DNA of 61,929 nucleotides from Candidatus Melainabacteria bacterium (GTDB lineage: Bacteria > Cyanobacteriota > Vampirovibrionia > 2-02-FULL-35-15). The notes beneath the pieces were generated by a model that was not told the DNA's origin, ran no database searches, and saw only the letters and a list, made by a program, of their open reading frames with translations. The translations under genes were made by a program, and so were the position numbers. This document shows positions 16,546 to 26,301 of this stretch, piece after piece. Location: assembly GCA_016201905.1 (NCBI GenBank), contig JACQBQ010000023.1:1-61929 (forward strand). The letters are read 5' to 3'. The stretch's first letter is position 1. The number at the start of each line of letters is the position of its first letter.

Positions 16546-17637
16546 ATGATAAGCAAGTCTACTATCTTTACTCGTCCCTGGAATGGAATCATTGATTGCT
16601 ATCGTACATATTTACCTGTAAGTAATAAAACACCCGTTGTTACTTTGAATGAAGGTAACACACCACTTGTTTATGCTCCACATATAACAAAGCTTTGTAA
16701 CATGCCTGGCTTAGCGGTTTATTTAAAAGTTGAAGGAGCGAACCCAACAGGTAGTTTTAAAGATCGTGGAATGACAGTTGCTGTAAGTAAAGCCGTCGAA
16801 ATGAAATCCAAGGCAATAATTTGTGCAAGTACTGGAAATACCAGTGCAAGCGCTGCTGCTTATGCGGCACGTGCCAGGGCAAATGGTTTTAAGATGGATT
16901 GTTTTGTACTTGTTCCTAAGGGATATGTTGCGCTTGGAAAGTTATCTCAAGCAATGATTTATGGTGCTAAGGTTATACAAGTAAAAGGAAACTTTGATGA
17001 AGCCCTGAAACTTGTAAAAGAAATAGTTGAAAAGTATCCTGTAACACTGGTGAACTCCGTTAATCCGTTTCGTATTGAAGGACAAAAGACTGCAGCATTT
17101 GAAGTCTGTGAGCAGCTTGGCAGAGTGCCTGATGTTTTAGCAATTCCTGTTGGCAATGCTGGAAATATAACTGCATACTGGAAGGGCTTTTGTGAATATA
17201 CTAGAGATACCAGACCCAAAATGATTGGTTTTGAAGCCAGCGGTGCTGCTCCTATTGTACAAAATAAAATTATTGAAAAGCCAGAAACAGTTGCAACAGC
17301 AATTAGAATAGGAAATCCAGCCAGCTGGAAGCAAGCAGTAAATGCAGCTGGTGAATCAAGTGGATTTATAGACTGTGTAACTGATGATGAAATAATTGAG
17401 GCGTATAAACTTCTTCACCAGAAGGAAGGTATTGCATGTGAACCTGCAAGTGCTGCTTCAGTAGCCGGGCTTTTAAAAAGTGCAAAATTAAAAAAAATCC
17501 AGCCCGAATCGACAGTAGTTTGTGTCTTAACTGGTAATGGATTAAAGGATCCTGATACTGCTATTAAGTCCAGTGAGCAGGAAAAATTAGAAGTAGCTCC
17601 TGATTTGAAAGAGATAACTAAATTGTTAGGGTTTTAA
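16546..17637 (+). CDS. thrC: threonine synthase
   Basis: A 363-residue PLP enzyme that converts O-phosphohomoserine to threonine. The PLP Lys is in [14 protein letters not shown] (about residues 64-77). [18 protein letters not shown] and the phosphate-binding IPVGNAGNI are conserved, and [13 protein letters not shown] lies near the C-terminus. The frame is open 22 codons further upstream, but that stretch covers the palindrome and promoter-like TACAAT. ATG at 16546 ([12 protein letters not shown]) fits the family N-terminus better. No homoserine pathway genes lie nearby. Confidence 0.92.
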   Translation: MISKSTIFTRPWNGIIDCYRTYLPVSNKTPVVTLNEGNTPLVYAPHITKLCNMPGLAVYLKVEGANPTGSFKDRGMTVAVSKAVEMKSKAIICASTGNTSASAAAYAARARANGFKMDCFVLVPKGYVALGKLSQAMIYGAKVIQVKGNFDEALKLVKEIVEKYPVTLVNSVNPFRIEGQKTAAFEVCEQLGRVPDVLAIPVGNAGNITAYWKGFCEYTRDTRPKMIGFEASGAAPIVQNKIIEKPETVATAIRIGNPASWKQAVNAAGESSGFIDCVTDDEIIEAYKLLHQKEGIACEPASAASVAGLLKSAKLKKIQPESTVVCVLTGNGLKDPDTAIKSSEQEKLEVAPDLKEITKLLGF

Positions 17638-17649
17638 TTACTTTTTTAA

Positions 17650-18426
17650 TTACTTAAAATTCAATAGTGATTTATCCACAACTTTAGCTGTGGGTATATT
17701 TTTAGGGTTTGTTGAAGATTGGTTTTTTTCTACTAGCTTTCTAAAGAAGTTTGAAATATTTTTATAACTGGTGACTTGCTCAGGTGTAATGGCTAATATA
17801 GAGTTATCTTCTTCAAATATAAAATAATATGTACGGGTAGAAAGAGCATATTCTTTTAAAGCAAGTCCTGCAAATACTGAAAATATTTCACTAAGAGTGT
17901 TTAACTCATCAGGAGAAAGCCCAAGATTCTCAATAACATTTTCCTGCTTTTGAGAAAAAACATCTAAGATGATTTGTACCAGATCAGGCACAGATCTGAA
18001 TTTCTTATAAAACTCAACAAGAGATGGATCCTTATCTAGTTTTTTTATCTTTGATTTTATATATTTGTTCGATTTATCTTGGACTATTTTTGTAATGTCA
18101 TCAGGTAATTTATTACTTAAGTTAATATTTCCTGGATTTAATTGACGGTATTTCTTTTTATATGCATCCCTTTCTTCACTCCGTGGGGTAGTCTCTTTTT
18201 GGTAATGGTCATTTTGCTGAGTGGTTAAACAAGACAACCCGGGGGCATAAAAAGAACTATTAGGTATTTTTTGTACAACTTCTTTTTCTACCCTGTCGTC
18301 TACTGCCATATGCAATATAAACTCATAGCCTTTATTGTTTATTAAAGGGTTGAGTTGTTTTGCACTTTTATCTAAGACTAAGGCTGTTCCTCTTAAGAAA
18401 CTAGCTCTTAGTGTTCCCGTAAACAT
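17650..18426 (-). CDS. hypothetical protein
   Basis: A 258-residue protein, lysine-rich and mostly predicted helical, with no signal peptide and no motif I recognise. The N-terminus includes SFLRG, also found near the start of the unknown 381-residue protein at 27.3 kb; this may be chance. Two Cys are unremarkable. It lies alone between convergent thrC and the glycine-zipper gene, and base composition matches its neighbours. Confidence 0.6.
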   Translation of the reverse strand: MFTGTLRASFLRGTALVLDKSAKQLNPLINNKGYEFILHMAVDDRVEKEVVQKIPNSSFYAPGLSCLTTQQNDHYQKETTPRSEERDAYKKKYRQLNPGNINLSNKLPDDITKIVQDKSNKYIKSKIKKLDKDPSLVEFYKKFRSVPDLVQIILDVFSQKQENVIENLGLSPDELNTLSEIFSVFAGLALKEYALSTRTYYFIFEEDNSILAITPEQVTSYKNISNFFRKLVEKNQSSTNPKNIPTAKVVDKSLLNFK

Positions 18427-18575
18427 ATTAGTTTAATAATATACAACATTTTAAGTCTATTAGCTTAAGTTCTTAGGGTTTTAACCTACAAGATTAATTA
18501 TGATGTTAGCATTAAGTTAATTTAAGAAAAACTTACTATCAAAAACTAAGAGATAAAGAATAAAGTCAAATAGTT

Positions 18576-19340
18576 TTAATTTCTCTGCGGTACAACGACT
18601 TGCAAAGATTGATCCAATAGAACAGGAATTTGTGAACCACTTTGTATTACAAGCTCTGATCCTTTGGAAGCAAGAGCAGTAAGTAGTCCAGTTCCTCCGC
18701 CGATTGCAGCACCTGACCAGGCACCACGTCCTGGCATTCCACCAGCTATTGCACCAATTGCAGTACCAAGCAGAGCTCCAGCTCCAGCACCGATTGCAGT
18801 TTTTCCAACAGTTTTACCAGTTCTGGATCCGCCTGTTTCAGCCTGAAGCTTAAATTGATTTGTATCAACTGAAGCACTGAGTGGGTAACGCTGACCATCT
18901 GGTGCTTGTAAAGCAGTAAATCTTATTTCTAAAACTCCACCTGCTCCTGCTCTAAATCTTTTTGCTGGTATGACATTTACTACTTGGCCAATTAGCTGGC
19001 TACCATTTGGAATAACTACATCAGAACCAATGACAAGAGGTGATGAAACCGTTGCAGTTACTACATCTCCAATTCTATTAATTCCTGAACTTAGTGTTGA
19101 GATTAAACTTGCATCAAATCTTGAGCCTGCAGGTGCTACGACAACTTTTCCACGTAATGGACGGTTTGTAGTACCTACACCAGCTCCACGATTACCCTGA
19201 ATAACCTGATCGTATGAATCATCTGGTTCTACTGGGTCTTGGTATCCCTGAGCTAAAGCTGGAATACTGGAACACAAAAATATAAAACTCAGCAGCAACA
19301 GTTTTAATTTGTTCATTGTTTTCTTAAATGTAGTTTTCAT
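18576..19340 (-). CDS. exported glycine-zipper protein with VirB10/TrbI-like domain
   Basis: A 254-residue exported protein with a signal peptide at about 10-30 (KLLLLSFIFLCSSIPALA). The middle (about 60-150) reads as a beta domain: RFDASLIS, VIPNGSQLIGQVVN, GGVLEIRFTALQAPDGQRYPLSASV. A Gly/Ala-rich zipper (about 170-225, with repeated GxxxG) could insert in a membrane. The final strand ends IPVLLDQSLQVVVP. The same beta domain plus glycine segment occurs in the 366-residue protein at 53.1 kb, so they are paralogues. Possible role: outer-membrane or periplasmic channel-like structure; unproven. Confidence 0.7.
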   Translation of the reverse strand: MKTTFKKTMNKLKLLLLSFIFLCSSIPALAQGYQDPVEPDDSYDQVIQGNRGAGVGTTNRPLRGKVVVAPAGSRFDASLISTLSSGINRIGDVVTATVSSPLVIGSDVVIPNGSQLIGQVVNVIPAKRFRAGAGGVLEIRFTALQAPDGQRYPLSASVDTNQFKLQAETGGSRTGKTVGKTAIGAGAGALLGTAIGAIAGGMPGRGAWSGAAIGGGTGLLTALASKGSELVIQSGSQIPVLLDQSLQVVVPQRN

Positions 19341-19398
19341 AGCTTACCCCTTGTTTTCTTTAATTCCTAAGAGTTGATTATATTACATTTTTTACAAA

Positions 19399-19794
19399 TC
19401 ACACATTTGTATTTAAAAGTGCTTGATACCCTAACCTGCTTTCTTTACATGTTTTTAATAAGTTAATAAGATCTACAGATTTGTTTTCACCAGCAATTAT
19501 CACCAGGTATAAATTCTCTTTAGCTTGAAGCTTTGAAATTACTATAAGCCCTGTTTCGTTTAAGAGTGTATAAGTATGAAATGGTTTTGAGTAAAGATTA
19601 GTCCCAATTTCTTCAAACCTGGGCTCTGATTTTACTATGTTTAATATTTGTTCTAAATAGTTATTACTTCCATTGACTTTTTGTTCTTTGATTATTTGAT
19701 AGTCATTTCCTAAAAAGTAAATATAATCAGTACCTTGAATGTTCTGAATCTTAGCAATGATTTCATCAAAAAATTTGTTTTGATCCTCATCCAT
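19399..19794 (-). CDS. hypothetical protein, possible roadblock/LC7-like fold
   Basis: A 131-residue soluble protein. The order helix (MDEDQNKFFDEIIAKIQNI, location only), strand (DYIYFLGNDYQII), helix, then strands (HTYTLLNETGLIVISKLQ, NLYLVIIAG) and a final helix resembles small roadblock/longin-type domains, but there is no diagnostic motif, so this is a weak guess. It starts 9 bp after the stop of the upstream gene and so is probably in the gmk-rpoZ-coaBC-led transcript. Confidence 0.5.
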   Translation of the reverse strand: MDEDQNKFFDEIIAKIQNIQGTDYIYFLGNDYQIIKEQKVNGSNNYLEQILNIVKSEPRFEEIGTNLYSKPFHTYTLLNETGLIVISKLQAKENLYLVIIAGENKSVDLINLLKTCKESRLGYQALLNTNV

Positions 19795-19802
19795 AGTTAT
19801 TT

Positions 19803-20441
19803 TTATTCTGCTTGTTGTTTTATATCATTTTTTTTGATTTTCTTTGTTGAGTCGTTTGATTTTTTATCTTTTTCTTCAGCTATTTTATTGCTTGAATTTT
19901 TATTTGCACTCTCAATTTTTTTAATAGAAATGATATCTACCCAAGGCTCATCCAGTGCTGTGCTAAATACTTTTCCATACATTTCTACCAGATCTCCTTC
20001 TTCCAGCTCACGTATAACTGGATCTTCTTTGGCTTCTTTAACTGGATATGCTAGCTTAAGCTCAGAAAGAGGAATCTTTCCATCAGCTCTAAATAAGCAA
20101 AGGGATATATAATCCTTGGATTTTCTCATAGCAGGCTTATAGTCCAGTGCCAGGGTCGTAAATGAGCTAAATCTTCCCCTAATCTTTATTTTTTTATCTA
20201 AATAGCTGCCTGGGCTCTCAAGGAGTGCTCCTAAAAGAACTGGATTATATTCACTTTCATTTATAGGTTCTTTAGGTTCTTTTTTCTTTTTCTCTTTTGA
20301 ATTTTCTTCGTCAATTTTTTTATCTGTATTTTGCTTTGACTGTTTGATGGATACTTTAGTGACAGCCTGTGAATTAGGAGTAAGAAATAAAATGCAGAGA
20401 AGCACAAAGAAAAATAAAATTAAACTATAAGTTCTCTTCAT
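19803..20441 (-). CDS. hypothetical exported protein with OB-like domain
   Basis: A 212-residue protein with a signal peptide (about 5-27, LILFFFVLLCILFLTPNSQA). A Lys/Glu-rich linker follows (about 32-62). A beta-rich domain (about 68-165) includes LESPGSYLDKKIKIRGRFSSF and LEEGDLVEMYGKVFS, the wording of OB-fold nucleic-acid- or ligand-binding modules ('group of strands with G-K-V'). The tail is Lys/Asn-rich and low-complexity. It overlaps the end of coaBC by 4 bp, so it is likely co-translated. Function unknown. Confidence 0.6.
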   Translation of the reverse strand: MKRTYSLILFFFVLLCILFLTPNSQAVTKVSIKQSKQNTDKKIDEENSKEKKKKEPKEPINESEYNPVLLGALLESPGSYLDKKIKIRGRFSSFTTLALDYKPAMRKSKDYISLCLFRADGKIPLSELKLAYPVKEAKEDPVIRELEEGDLVEMYGKVFSTALDEPWVDIISIKKIESANKNSSNKIAEEKDKKSNDSTKKIKKNDIKQQAE

Positions 20442-21655
20442 ATTTTTTTTGCTTCTTTCATCTCCTCAAAGATACCAACCAATTTATTGCAAATGTGCTT
20501 TGCTATCTGAATTTTTGATTGTCTTTGTAAGATTTCTTTCTTTTTATCTCTTGTTAATATGATAACTGCATTTTCATCGGATCCAAATCCAATATCTGGA
20601 ATCGTAATATCGTTAGCTATAATCATGTCGATTTTTTTCTTTTCCAGTTTTTCCAGAGCATTCTTTTCTATGTTTTCAGATTCTGCAGAGAAACCAACAA
20701 TAACTTGTTTTTCACGCTTTGTTCTTCCAAGGATTTCTAAAATGTCAGGATTCCTAGTTAACTCTATGGTTATGTCCTCATTTTTCTTTTTAATTTTTTG
20801 CTTTGATGTTGTAATGGGCCTAAAGTCACTTACAGCGGCAGCCATAATTAGTGCATCTAACTTGTCAAACTCAGACTCAATAACCTCCTGCATTTCCTGA
20901 GCTGATTCAACCTCAATTACCTGATAGCTTCTATCACAAGGCACTGTTGAAATGAGAACTACATCTGCACCCATACTATGTGCGGCATCAGCTACAGCAA
21001 TGCCCATTTTTCCAGAGCTTTTGTTTCCAATAAATCTTACAGGATCGACTGCTTCACGAGTTCCTCCAGCAGTTACCAAGATCTTTTTACCGTAAAGTGG
21101 TTTTGCTTCTATTTCTCCGTATAATATAGTCTTTAATATCTTTTCATTAGATGCTATATGTCCTACTCCTGAATATCCACAGGCTAAATCACCATCTTCA
21201 GGTGGAATGATTTTATAACCAAGTTTTGTAACTAAAGTCTCTATGTTTTTTTGGGTAGTAAAATGCTCCCACATATTTGTATTCATAGCAGGAGCAATAT
21301 ATACTTGTGCTTTTGTTGCCAGCAGAATATTTGTTATTAGTTCATCACAAATACCGTTTGCCATCTTTGCAATAATATCTGCAGTTGCTGGAGCTACTAG
21401 GATGAGATCCGCATTATCAGCTAAGTCTATGTGAACTGGCCTTGTCTGTAATTCAGGTAAGAACATCTCACAGTAAACAGGATTTGAAGATAAAACTTTG
21501 AGAGGTAGTTCGCTTATAAAATGCCTGGCATCTTTTGTTATAACAGCAGTGACATTATGTCCAAGTTTTTTTAGCTCAGAAACTAAATCATACATTTTAT
21601 ATGCAGCAATCCCTGCACTTATACCTAATATTATATTTTTGGATTGATTTGACAT
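20438..21655 (-). CDS. coaBC: bifunctional phosphopantothenoylcysteine decarboxylase / phosphopantothenate-cysteine ligase
   Basis: A 405-residue two-domain enzyme of CoA synthesis. The CoaC domain (about 1-185) is an FMN flavoprotein with GISAGIAAYK at the start, the His of PVHIDLADNADLILVAPAT, and PAMNTNMWEH. Its proton-donor Cys is in ACGYSGVGH. The CoaB ligase domain (about 190-395) starts KILVTAGGTREAVDPVRFIGNKSSGKMG and has MAAAVSDF and IIANDI. Length is normal. It follows rpoZ by 21 bp in the order gmk-rpoZ-coaBC, a conserved arrangement in many bacteria. Confidence 0.95.
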   Translation of the reverse strand: MSNQSKNIILGISAGIAAYKMYDLVSELKKLGHNVTAVITKDARHFISELPLKVLSSNPVYCEMFLPELQTRPVHIDLADNADLILVAPATADIIAKMANGICDELITNILLATKAQVYIAPAMNTNMWEHFTTQKNIETLVTKLGYKIIPPEDGDLACGYSGVGHIASNEKILKTILYGEIEAKPLYGKKILVTAGGTREAVDPVRFIGNKSSGKMGIAVADAAHSMGADVVLISTVPCDRSYQVIEVESAQEMQEVIESEFDKLDALIMAAAVSDFRPITTSKQKIKKKNEDITIELTRNPDILEILGRTKREKQVIVGFSAESENIEKNALEKLEKKKIDMIIANDITIPDIGFGSDENAVIILTRDKKKEILQRQSKIQIAKHICNKLVGIFEEMKEAKKI

Positions 21656-21676
21656 CGGTGAAGAGAGTAAGTAGTG

Positions 21677-21874
21677 CTATTTACTATTCACTAGTAATGT
21701 GCCGTCTCTTTGAGCTGCAATTTCTTGCAGTGCCTGAATAACTGGATTTGTTGTGCCTTCAAGTTCTTTGGTTTCTTCTTTTATTTGTTTGGCTAATTGA
21801 CCAACTCTTAAGATAAGTTCATATCTATTTTCTGCTTCTTCCAGAAGATCGCTTAATAATTTATTCATTGACAT
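21677..21874 (-). CDS. rpoZ: RNA polymerase omega subunit
   Basis: A 65-residue protein matching the small omega subunit that stabilises the beta-prime subunit of RNA polymerase. NRYELILRVGQLAKQIKEE (about 16-34) is the conserved core (family: R-Y-x-L-V-x-x-A-x-R-A-R-Q). KPVIQALQEIA-like wording appears as NPVIQALQEIAAQRDG. Position between gmk and coaBC supports the call strongly, as this order is widespread. The start may be at either of two close ATG codons (MSMNK). Confidence 0.85.
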   Translation of the reverse strand: MSMNKLLSDLLEEAENRYELILRVGQLAKQIKEETKELEGTTNPVIQALQEIAAQRDGTLLVNSK

Positions 21875-21903
21875 TTTTACCTCACCCCTTGTTAACTTAC
21901 TTT

Positions 21904-22479
21904 TTACTTAATTCTACAACGTTCAGCCCGTATTATGCTAATTACATTATCAATTGCCTCATTTAGCCTGTCATTGACTACAAGATAATGGAAAAGTTTT
22001 GTTTCTTTCATTTCTTCCCTGGCTTTTTTAAGTCTTACTTTAACTTTTTCAATTAATTCTGTTTGTCTTTTAATTAGTCTTTCTTCCAGTGCTTCAAATG
22101 AAGGCGGAGCTAAAAATATAAGTATAGATTCCGGACATTTTTCTTTAATTTGTTTTGCCCCCTGGACCTCGATTTCTAACAAAACATCTTTACCGCATGA
22201 CAGATAATTATTTATTGAGAATTTTGGTGAGCCATAGTAGTCTCCTGCAAATTCAGCCCATTCAAGAAATTCGTTAGAACTAATCATTTTCTGAAACTCT
22301 TCCTTTGTTTTATAAAAATAATTTACACCTTCTTTTTCCCCTTCTCTTCTTTGTCTTGTAGTTGCTGAAACAGACAGATATATATTGTCAATTTTTTTTA
22401 AGACTTGTTCAACGATTGTTCCTTTTCCGACCCCTGATGGGCCGGTAATAACAAAAACTTTTCCCTTTGTATTTGCCAT
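21904..22479 (-). CDS. gmk: guanylate kinase
   Basis: A 191-residue kinase that converts GMP to GDP. The P-loop is ITGPSGVGKGT (about 12-22). GMP-binding residues fall in SATTRQRREGEKEGVNYFY and EFLEWAEFAGDYYGSP, and DVLLEIEVQGAKQIK is conserved. Full length. It is the first gene of a gmk-rpoZ-coaBC run. The 194-bp gap upstream, shared with the divergent TPR gene, shows no obvious structured element. Confidence 0.95.
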   Translation of the reverse strand: MANTKGKVFVITGPSGVGKGTIVEQVLKKIDNIYLSVSATTRQRREGEKEGVNYFYKTKEEFQKMISSNEFLEWAEFAGDYYGSPKFSINNYLSCGKDVLLEIEVQGAKQIKEKCPESILIFLAPPSFEALEERLIKRQTELIEKVKVRLKKAREEMKETKLFHYLVVNDRLNEAIDNVISIIRAERCRIK

Positions 22480-22673
22480 AATTTAAAGAGCTTTGAGTTG
22501 TAAGATGAGACCTATATTAAAATGCCTAAATTCTCAGCTTGCAGGTCAGATATTGAGGCTTATATCTTAAATGAGTGTACAATATCTATCATAGATTTTG
22601 GATGTGAAATAATAAAAAAAATATTATGGTTGTATAGATCTCCTTAGTAGTTTAGAAGTAGGTTTGGGTTTTT

Positions 22674-23870
22674 TTGAAAAAAGATGCTTTAATTTTTGGT
22701 TTTTTACTGTTTGTCTTGGGTGGCTCAGTATTTTTATTAAATACTCCTTCAAGGTATCTTCTTGAGAGTAATGCTTATTTAACAAATGGGAAAGTAGCCA
22801 GAGCTGTTACTCTGCTTGAAAGTGGTTTAAAAAAATATCCAGACAATTCCAAAATCGTTTATTCACTTGCAAAGGCTTACCTGTTGCTTGGTGAGACTGA
22901 ACAAGCAAATAAAACAATGCTTACAAAATATAAAACTGAAAAATTTAAAACCAGCAAAACACTTCAAGATTTTTTTGTTGAGCTTTCTGAAGCAAATCAT
23001 AGGCTAGGCAATAACAAATATGCAAGATTGTTTGGTGAAAAATATTTAAGTAATGAAAATCCAAATGAAGTATCAAAAAGAGTTGTTAAAAATTATATTT
23101 GTATTGGGCAAGTATTTCCTGAAAGATCAGTTGAGCTTTGGGAAAGAGCATATAATGTAGCCTCTGCACTAAAGAATTCTGAGCTAAAAGAGAGTGTAAA
23201 AGCTTTGCTTATGCCTAAATATCTTCAACTTGCACAAGACTTAAAGTCAATTAAAAGCTTTGATGAAGCATTAAACATACTACAAAAGGCAAAAATACTT
23301 GGTAAAAATGCTGAGGTAAATTATCAGGAAGCATTGATTTACAGTGAGCTTGGGAAAATCAATTTGTCTCAAAAAAACTTCGAAGAAGCTTTGCAAATTG
23401 AACCGGATAATGATAATTATAAAATTGCTTATGCAAATGCTCTTAAAAATGCTGCAATTAAAACTCATGAACAAGATAAAAGAACAGAATACCTTTCTAA
23501 GATAAAACTTCTGCTTGTAGATGGACAAGAAGATCCTAGAAAAGCAAGTATTTTAAATAAGATAATGTATTTGAATGCAAAATACAAAATTACAAATGAT
23601 AATTTTAAGTTGACAATGGTCGGCGATTTCTTTTATCCGTCTATAGTATTTAAGATAAAACCAGTTTCAGATATTTCGTTAAAAAAATATAAGGTTATTT
23701 TCTTTGATGGAAGCAAGAGTGAGCTGGATACTTATGAGGCACCAGTTACAGAGGGTGATCTTGAACAAACTATAGAAGTCACATGCAGGAATCCAGTTGA
23801 TACTGGTAATCTTATAAATGCTAAGATTTTTTTGAATGATGAGTTCGTAAAAGAGTATAGTAATAAATGA
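22674..23870 (+). CDS. TPR-repeat membrane-anchored protein
   Basis: A 398-residue protein. It has one N-terminal hydrophobic anchor (LIFGFLLFVLGGSVFLL), then TPR-like helical repeats (about 25-265, e.g. ARAVTLLESGLKKYPDNSKIVYSLAKAYLLLGE and QKNFEEALQIEPDNDNYKIAYANAL regions), and a beta-rich C-terminal domain (about 310-398). The start codon appears to be TTG at 22674; no ATG fits the signal helix. It overlaps the AIM24-family gene by 4 bp, so the two are coupled. Probably an assembly scaffold; no specific role visible. Confidence 0.75.
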   Translation: MKKDALIFGFLLFVLGGSVFLLNTPSRYLLESNAYLTNGKVARAVTLLESGLKKYPDNSKIVYSLAKAYLLLGETEQANKTMLTKYKTEKFKTSKTLQDFFVELSEANHRLGNNKYARLFGEKYLSNENPNEVSKRVVKNYICIGQVFPERSVELWERAYNVASALKNSELKESVKALLMPKYLQLAQDLKSIKSFDEALNILQKAKILGKNAEVNYQEALIYSELGKINLSQKNFEEALQIEPDNDNYKIAYANALKNAAIKTHEQDKRTEYLSKIKLLLVDGQEDPRKASILNKIMYLNAKYKITNDNFKLTMVGDFFYPSIVFKIKPVSDISLKKYKVIFFDGSKSELDTYEAPVTEGDLEQTIEVTCRNPVDTGNLINAKIFLNDEFVKEYSNK

Positions 23871-24583
23871 AACATGAAATTATTGGTAGTGACATGCAGG
23901 TAGCAATTGTTGAATTGGACCTTGGGGAATTTATTCAGGCTGAAGCTGGAAGCATGTTTTTTATGGAGGGTGATGTTGACCTAGATCTTAGAATGCCTGG
24001 CGGTTGGGTTGGCGGATTAAAAAGAATGTTTGTTGGTGAATCGTTTATGCTTCCTATATTTAAAGCCAAGTCAAGTACATGCAAAGTTGCTTTTGCTCCG
24101 CCATATCCGGGGAAAATACTGGAGCTGGATGTGAATGCCAATAAAACATGGCAGGCACAAAAGAACAGTTTTTTATTTGCATATGGAAGTATCTCGATAA
24201 ATGTTAGTTTTATAAGAAAATTTAAAGTTGGTTTTTTTGGTGGAGAAGGTTTTATCCTGGAAAAGTTTACTGGGCTTGGAAAAGTTTTTATAAACTGTGG
24301 TGGTATGGCAGTTGAAAAAGCACTTGCTGAAAATGAAACTATCCAGGTCGACACTGGGTGTATTGTAGCTTTTGAAAATACTGTTACTTATGATGTAAAA
24401 AGAATAAGAAGCATAAAGACAGCGATTTTTGGTGGTGAAGGATTGTTTTTATCTACACTTACAGGCCCGGGTAGAGTAATCCTTCAGTCTATGCCATGGT
24501 CAAGGCTTGTGAATGTGATATCAGGTGGTAACGGCAGTAAAGGTTTATTAGGTGATGTTGGAAAAGTCTTTGGTGGAGATTAG
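23867..24583 (+). CDS. AIM24/TIGR00266 family protein
   Basis: A 238-residue protein of the tryptophan-RNA-binding-attenuator-like AIM24 fold. The family wording is clear: GEFIQAEAGSMFFMEGDVDL, LKRMFVGESFMLPIF, FFGGEGFILEKFTGLGKVFI and IFGGEGLFLSTLTGPGRVILQSMPW. It has no signal peptide or membrane helix, and the molecular role of the family is poorly defined. Its start overlaps the upstream TPR gene by 4 bp. nuoA follows after a 69-bp gap. Confidence 0.9.
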   Translation: MKHEIIGSDMQVAIVELDLGEFIQAEAGSMFFMEGDVDLDLRMPGGWVGGLKRMFVGESFMLPIFKAKSSTCKVAFAPPYPGKILELDVNANKTWQAQKNSFLFAYGSISINVSFIRKFKVGFFGGEGFILEKFTGLGKVFINCGGMAVEKALAENETIQVDTGCIVAFENTVTYDVKRIRSIKTAIFGGEGLFLSTLTGPGRVILQSMPWSRLVNVISGGNGSKGLLGDVGKVFGGD

Positions 24584-24652
24584 ATACAAAGACGTAGAGG
24601 CGTAGCTATGTCCTTACGAACAATTATAAAAAATGTGTTATAAATATGACAG

Positions 24653-25027
24653 ATGTCATCTCAACTTTTGCAAATTGGAATTTTTACAGTAGTAGGCTTT
24701 GCGCTTGGGTTAACTTTGCTTTTGCTTTCTGCTACTATACAGAGAATTTTTGGAATCTATAATCCTACAAAAGTTAAAACCGAACCATATGAATGTGGCA
24801 TGAAAGTTTTTCATGATACAAAGATTCAATACGATATTAAATATTATCTTTTTGCATTGATATTTATTGTGTTTGATGTAGAGTTTGTTTTTCTTGTGCC
24901 ATGGGCAGTGATTTTTGATATTGCTACAAATAAAACTTTTTTAATTGTTGAAGCTTTTATTTTTGTATTTATCCTTGTGCTTGGGCTCTACTATGCCTGG
25001 ACTAAAGGTGTTTTAGAGTTTGATTAA
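24653..25027 (+). CDS. nuoA: NADH-quinone oxidoreductase subunit A
   Basis: A 124-residue membrane subunit of complex I (NdhC in cyanobacteria) with three predicted helices. The conserved loop TEPYECGMKVFHD (about 43-55) with its Glu and Cys, and the segment FALIFIVFDVEFVFLVPWAV (about 67-86, location), carry the acidic residues involved in the quinone-site to membrane-arm link. It leads the run nuoA-nuoB-nuoC. Confidence 0.95.
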   Translation: MSSQLLQIGIFTVVGFALGLTLLLLSATIQRIFGIYNPTKVKTEPYECGMKVFHDTKIQYDIKYYLFALIFIVFDVEFVFLVPWAVIFDIATNKTFLIVEAFIFVFILVLGLYYAWTKGVLEFD

Positions 25028-25096
25028 AAGCAGATGTAATATGTCAAATTTTCTGATTTATCAAATATGGGTATAATTTACTTACCAAGGATAAAA

Positions 25097-25726
25097 ATGC
25101 CAGAACCACAAATAAAACTTCCAAGCAAACCAGTTCCTGATGATTTAAAGGGAAATATAATTGTTACTGCTTTATCGGGCTTCTTAGATCTAATTTATAA
25201 CTGGGCAAGGTCTAATTCTGTTTGGCCACTTACTTTTGGAACATCATGTTGTGCCATTGAAATGATGTCTGTTGGCATGAGCAAGTTTGACATTTCAAGG
25301 TTTGGATCTGAAGTTTTTCGTGCTACACCAAGGCAAGCCGATTTAATTATTACTGCAGGTACTATAACCAGAAAAATGGCACCTGCACTGATCAGACTAT
25401 ACGAACAAATGCCTGAACCAAAATATGTAATTGCCATGGGAGCATGTACTGTAACAGGTGGAATGTTTCATGATTCTTACTGTGTAGTACAGGGAGTAGA
25501 CAGAATTATCCCGGTAGATGTCTATGTGCCTGGATGTCCGCCAAGGCCAGAAGGTTTGTTAAATGGTCTTATGATTTTACAGAGAAAAATTAGAAATGAG
25601 TCTTTGGCTTCACGAAGAATGTATGCAAAGGACCATCATCCAGTGGTGTATGTAGACGAGCTTACGGGCTTGCCTTACCCTTTTGAAGAAGAAAAACAAG
25701 AACAAAATAAAACAAAGGTTGCCTGA
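25097..25726 (+). CDS. nuoB: NADH-quinone oxidoreductase subunit B
   Basis: A 209-residue peripheral complex I subunit that carries iron-sulfur cluster N2. Cluster Cys ligands are visible in [10 protein letters not shown] (about 51-60), GACTVTGG and [12 protein letters not shown]. The frame is open 30 bases further upstream, but ATG at 25097 has AAGG six bases before it while the upstream ATG has none, so the shorter start is chosen. Followed after 2 bp by nuoC. Confidence 0.95.
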   Translation: MPEPQIKLPSKPVPDDLKGNIIVTALSGFLDLIYNWARSNSVWPLTFGTSCCAIEMMSVGMSKFDISRFGSEVFRATPRQADLIITAGTITRKMAPALIRLYEQMPEPKYVIAMGACTVTGGMFHDSYCVVQGVDRIIPVDVYVPGCPPRPEGLLNGLMILQRKIRNESLASRRMYAKDHHPVVYVDELTGLPYPFEEEKQEQNKTKVA

Positions 25727-25728
25727 AA

Positions 25729-26301
25729 ATGTCAACAGAAATTACACCACCACCTCAAGCACCTGCACCACCACCTGTTACACCTGGTGAGTTTGGCGAT
25801 TTCCTAAAGAGCAAAGGAATTAAATCTGAGCCATTAGGGAAGGATGCCGATGGAGTAGAAATGCTTGAACTTGAAACTAAAGACCTTGTAACTGCATGTA
25901 ATCTTTTAAAAGAAAGTCCTGAAACAAAATTTGATTTTTTAGTTTTAATAACCTCAACTGATATGAAAAAAGGATATCAGTCTATTTACACTCTTCATTC
26001 CACAAAGACAAAAAAATCACTTCGCATAAAAATTACAATGCCAAAAAATAATCCAATCGTACCTACTGTAAGTCATATCTGGTCTACTGCAGACTGGTAT
26101 GAAAGAGAAGCATTTGACATGATGGGCATTATTTATACTGGACATCCGAACTTAAAAAGAATTTTAAATCCTGAAAATTGGGAAGGCTATCCTCTCAGGA
26201 AAGATTACATACCACCAGCTGATGCTTTAAATGGACCTCATCCGCTTACTGAAACTAAATTTGCTGAGGAGACTCTAACAAAGCCTCATAGCATGCCTTA
26301 A
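25729..26301 (+). CDS. nuoC: NADH-quinone oxidoreductase subunit C
   Basis: A 190-residue complex I subunit (30-kDa family, NdhJ in cyanobacteria). The signature HIWSTADWYEREAFDMMGI (about 116-134) and HPNLKRILNPENWEGYPLRKDY are intact. The Pro-rich N-terminus (TPPPQAPAPPPVTPGEF) is an uncommon extension. Its last 47 bases overlap the end of an opposite-strand gene. nuoD does not follow directly; two opposite-strand genes intervene. Confidence 0.94.
   Translation: MSTEITPPPQAPAPPPVTPGEFGDFLKSKGIKSEPLGKDADGVEMLELETKDLVTACNLLKESPETKFDFLVLITSTDMKKGYQSIYTLHSTKTKKSLRIKITMPKNNPIVPTVSHIWSTADWYEREAFDMMGIIYTGHPNLKRILNPENWEGYPLRKDYIPPADALNGPHPLTETKFAEETLTKPHSMP

Noticed and set aside
24584-24652. AGACGTAGAGGCGTAGC-type hairpin before nuoA
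   Set aside because: Resembles part of a small dispersed repeat, but the arms pair poorly and the element is incomplete.
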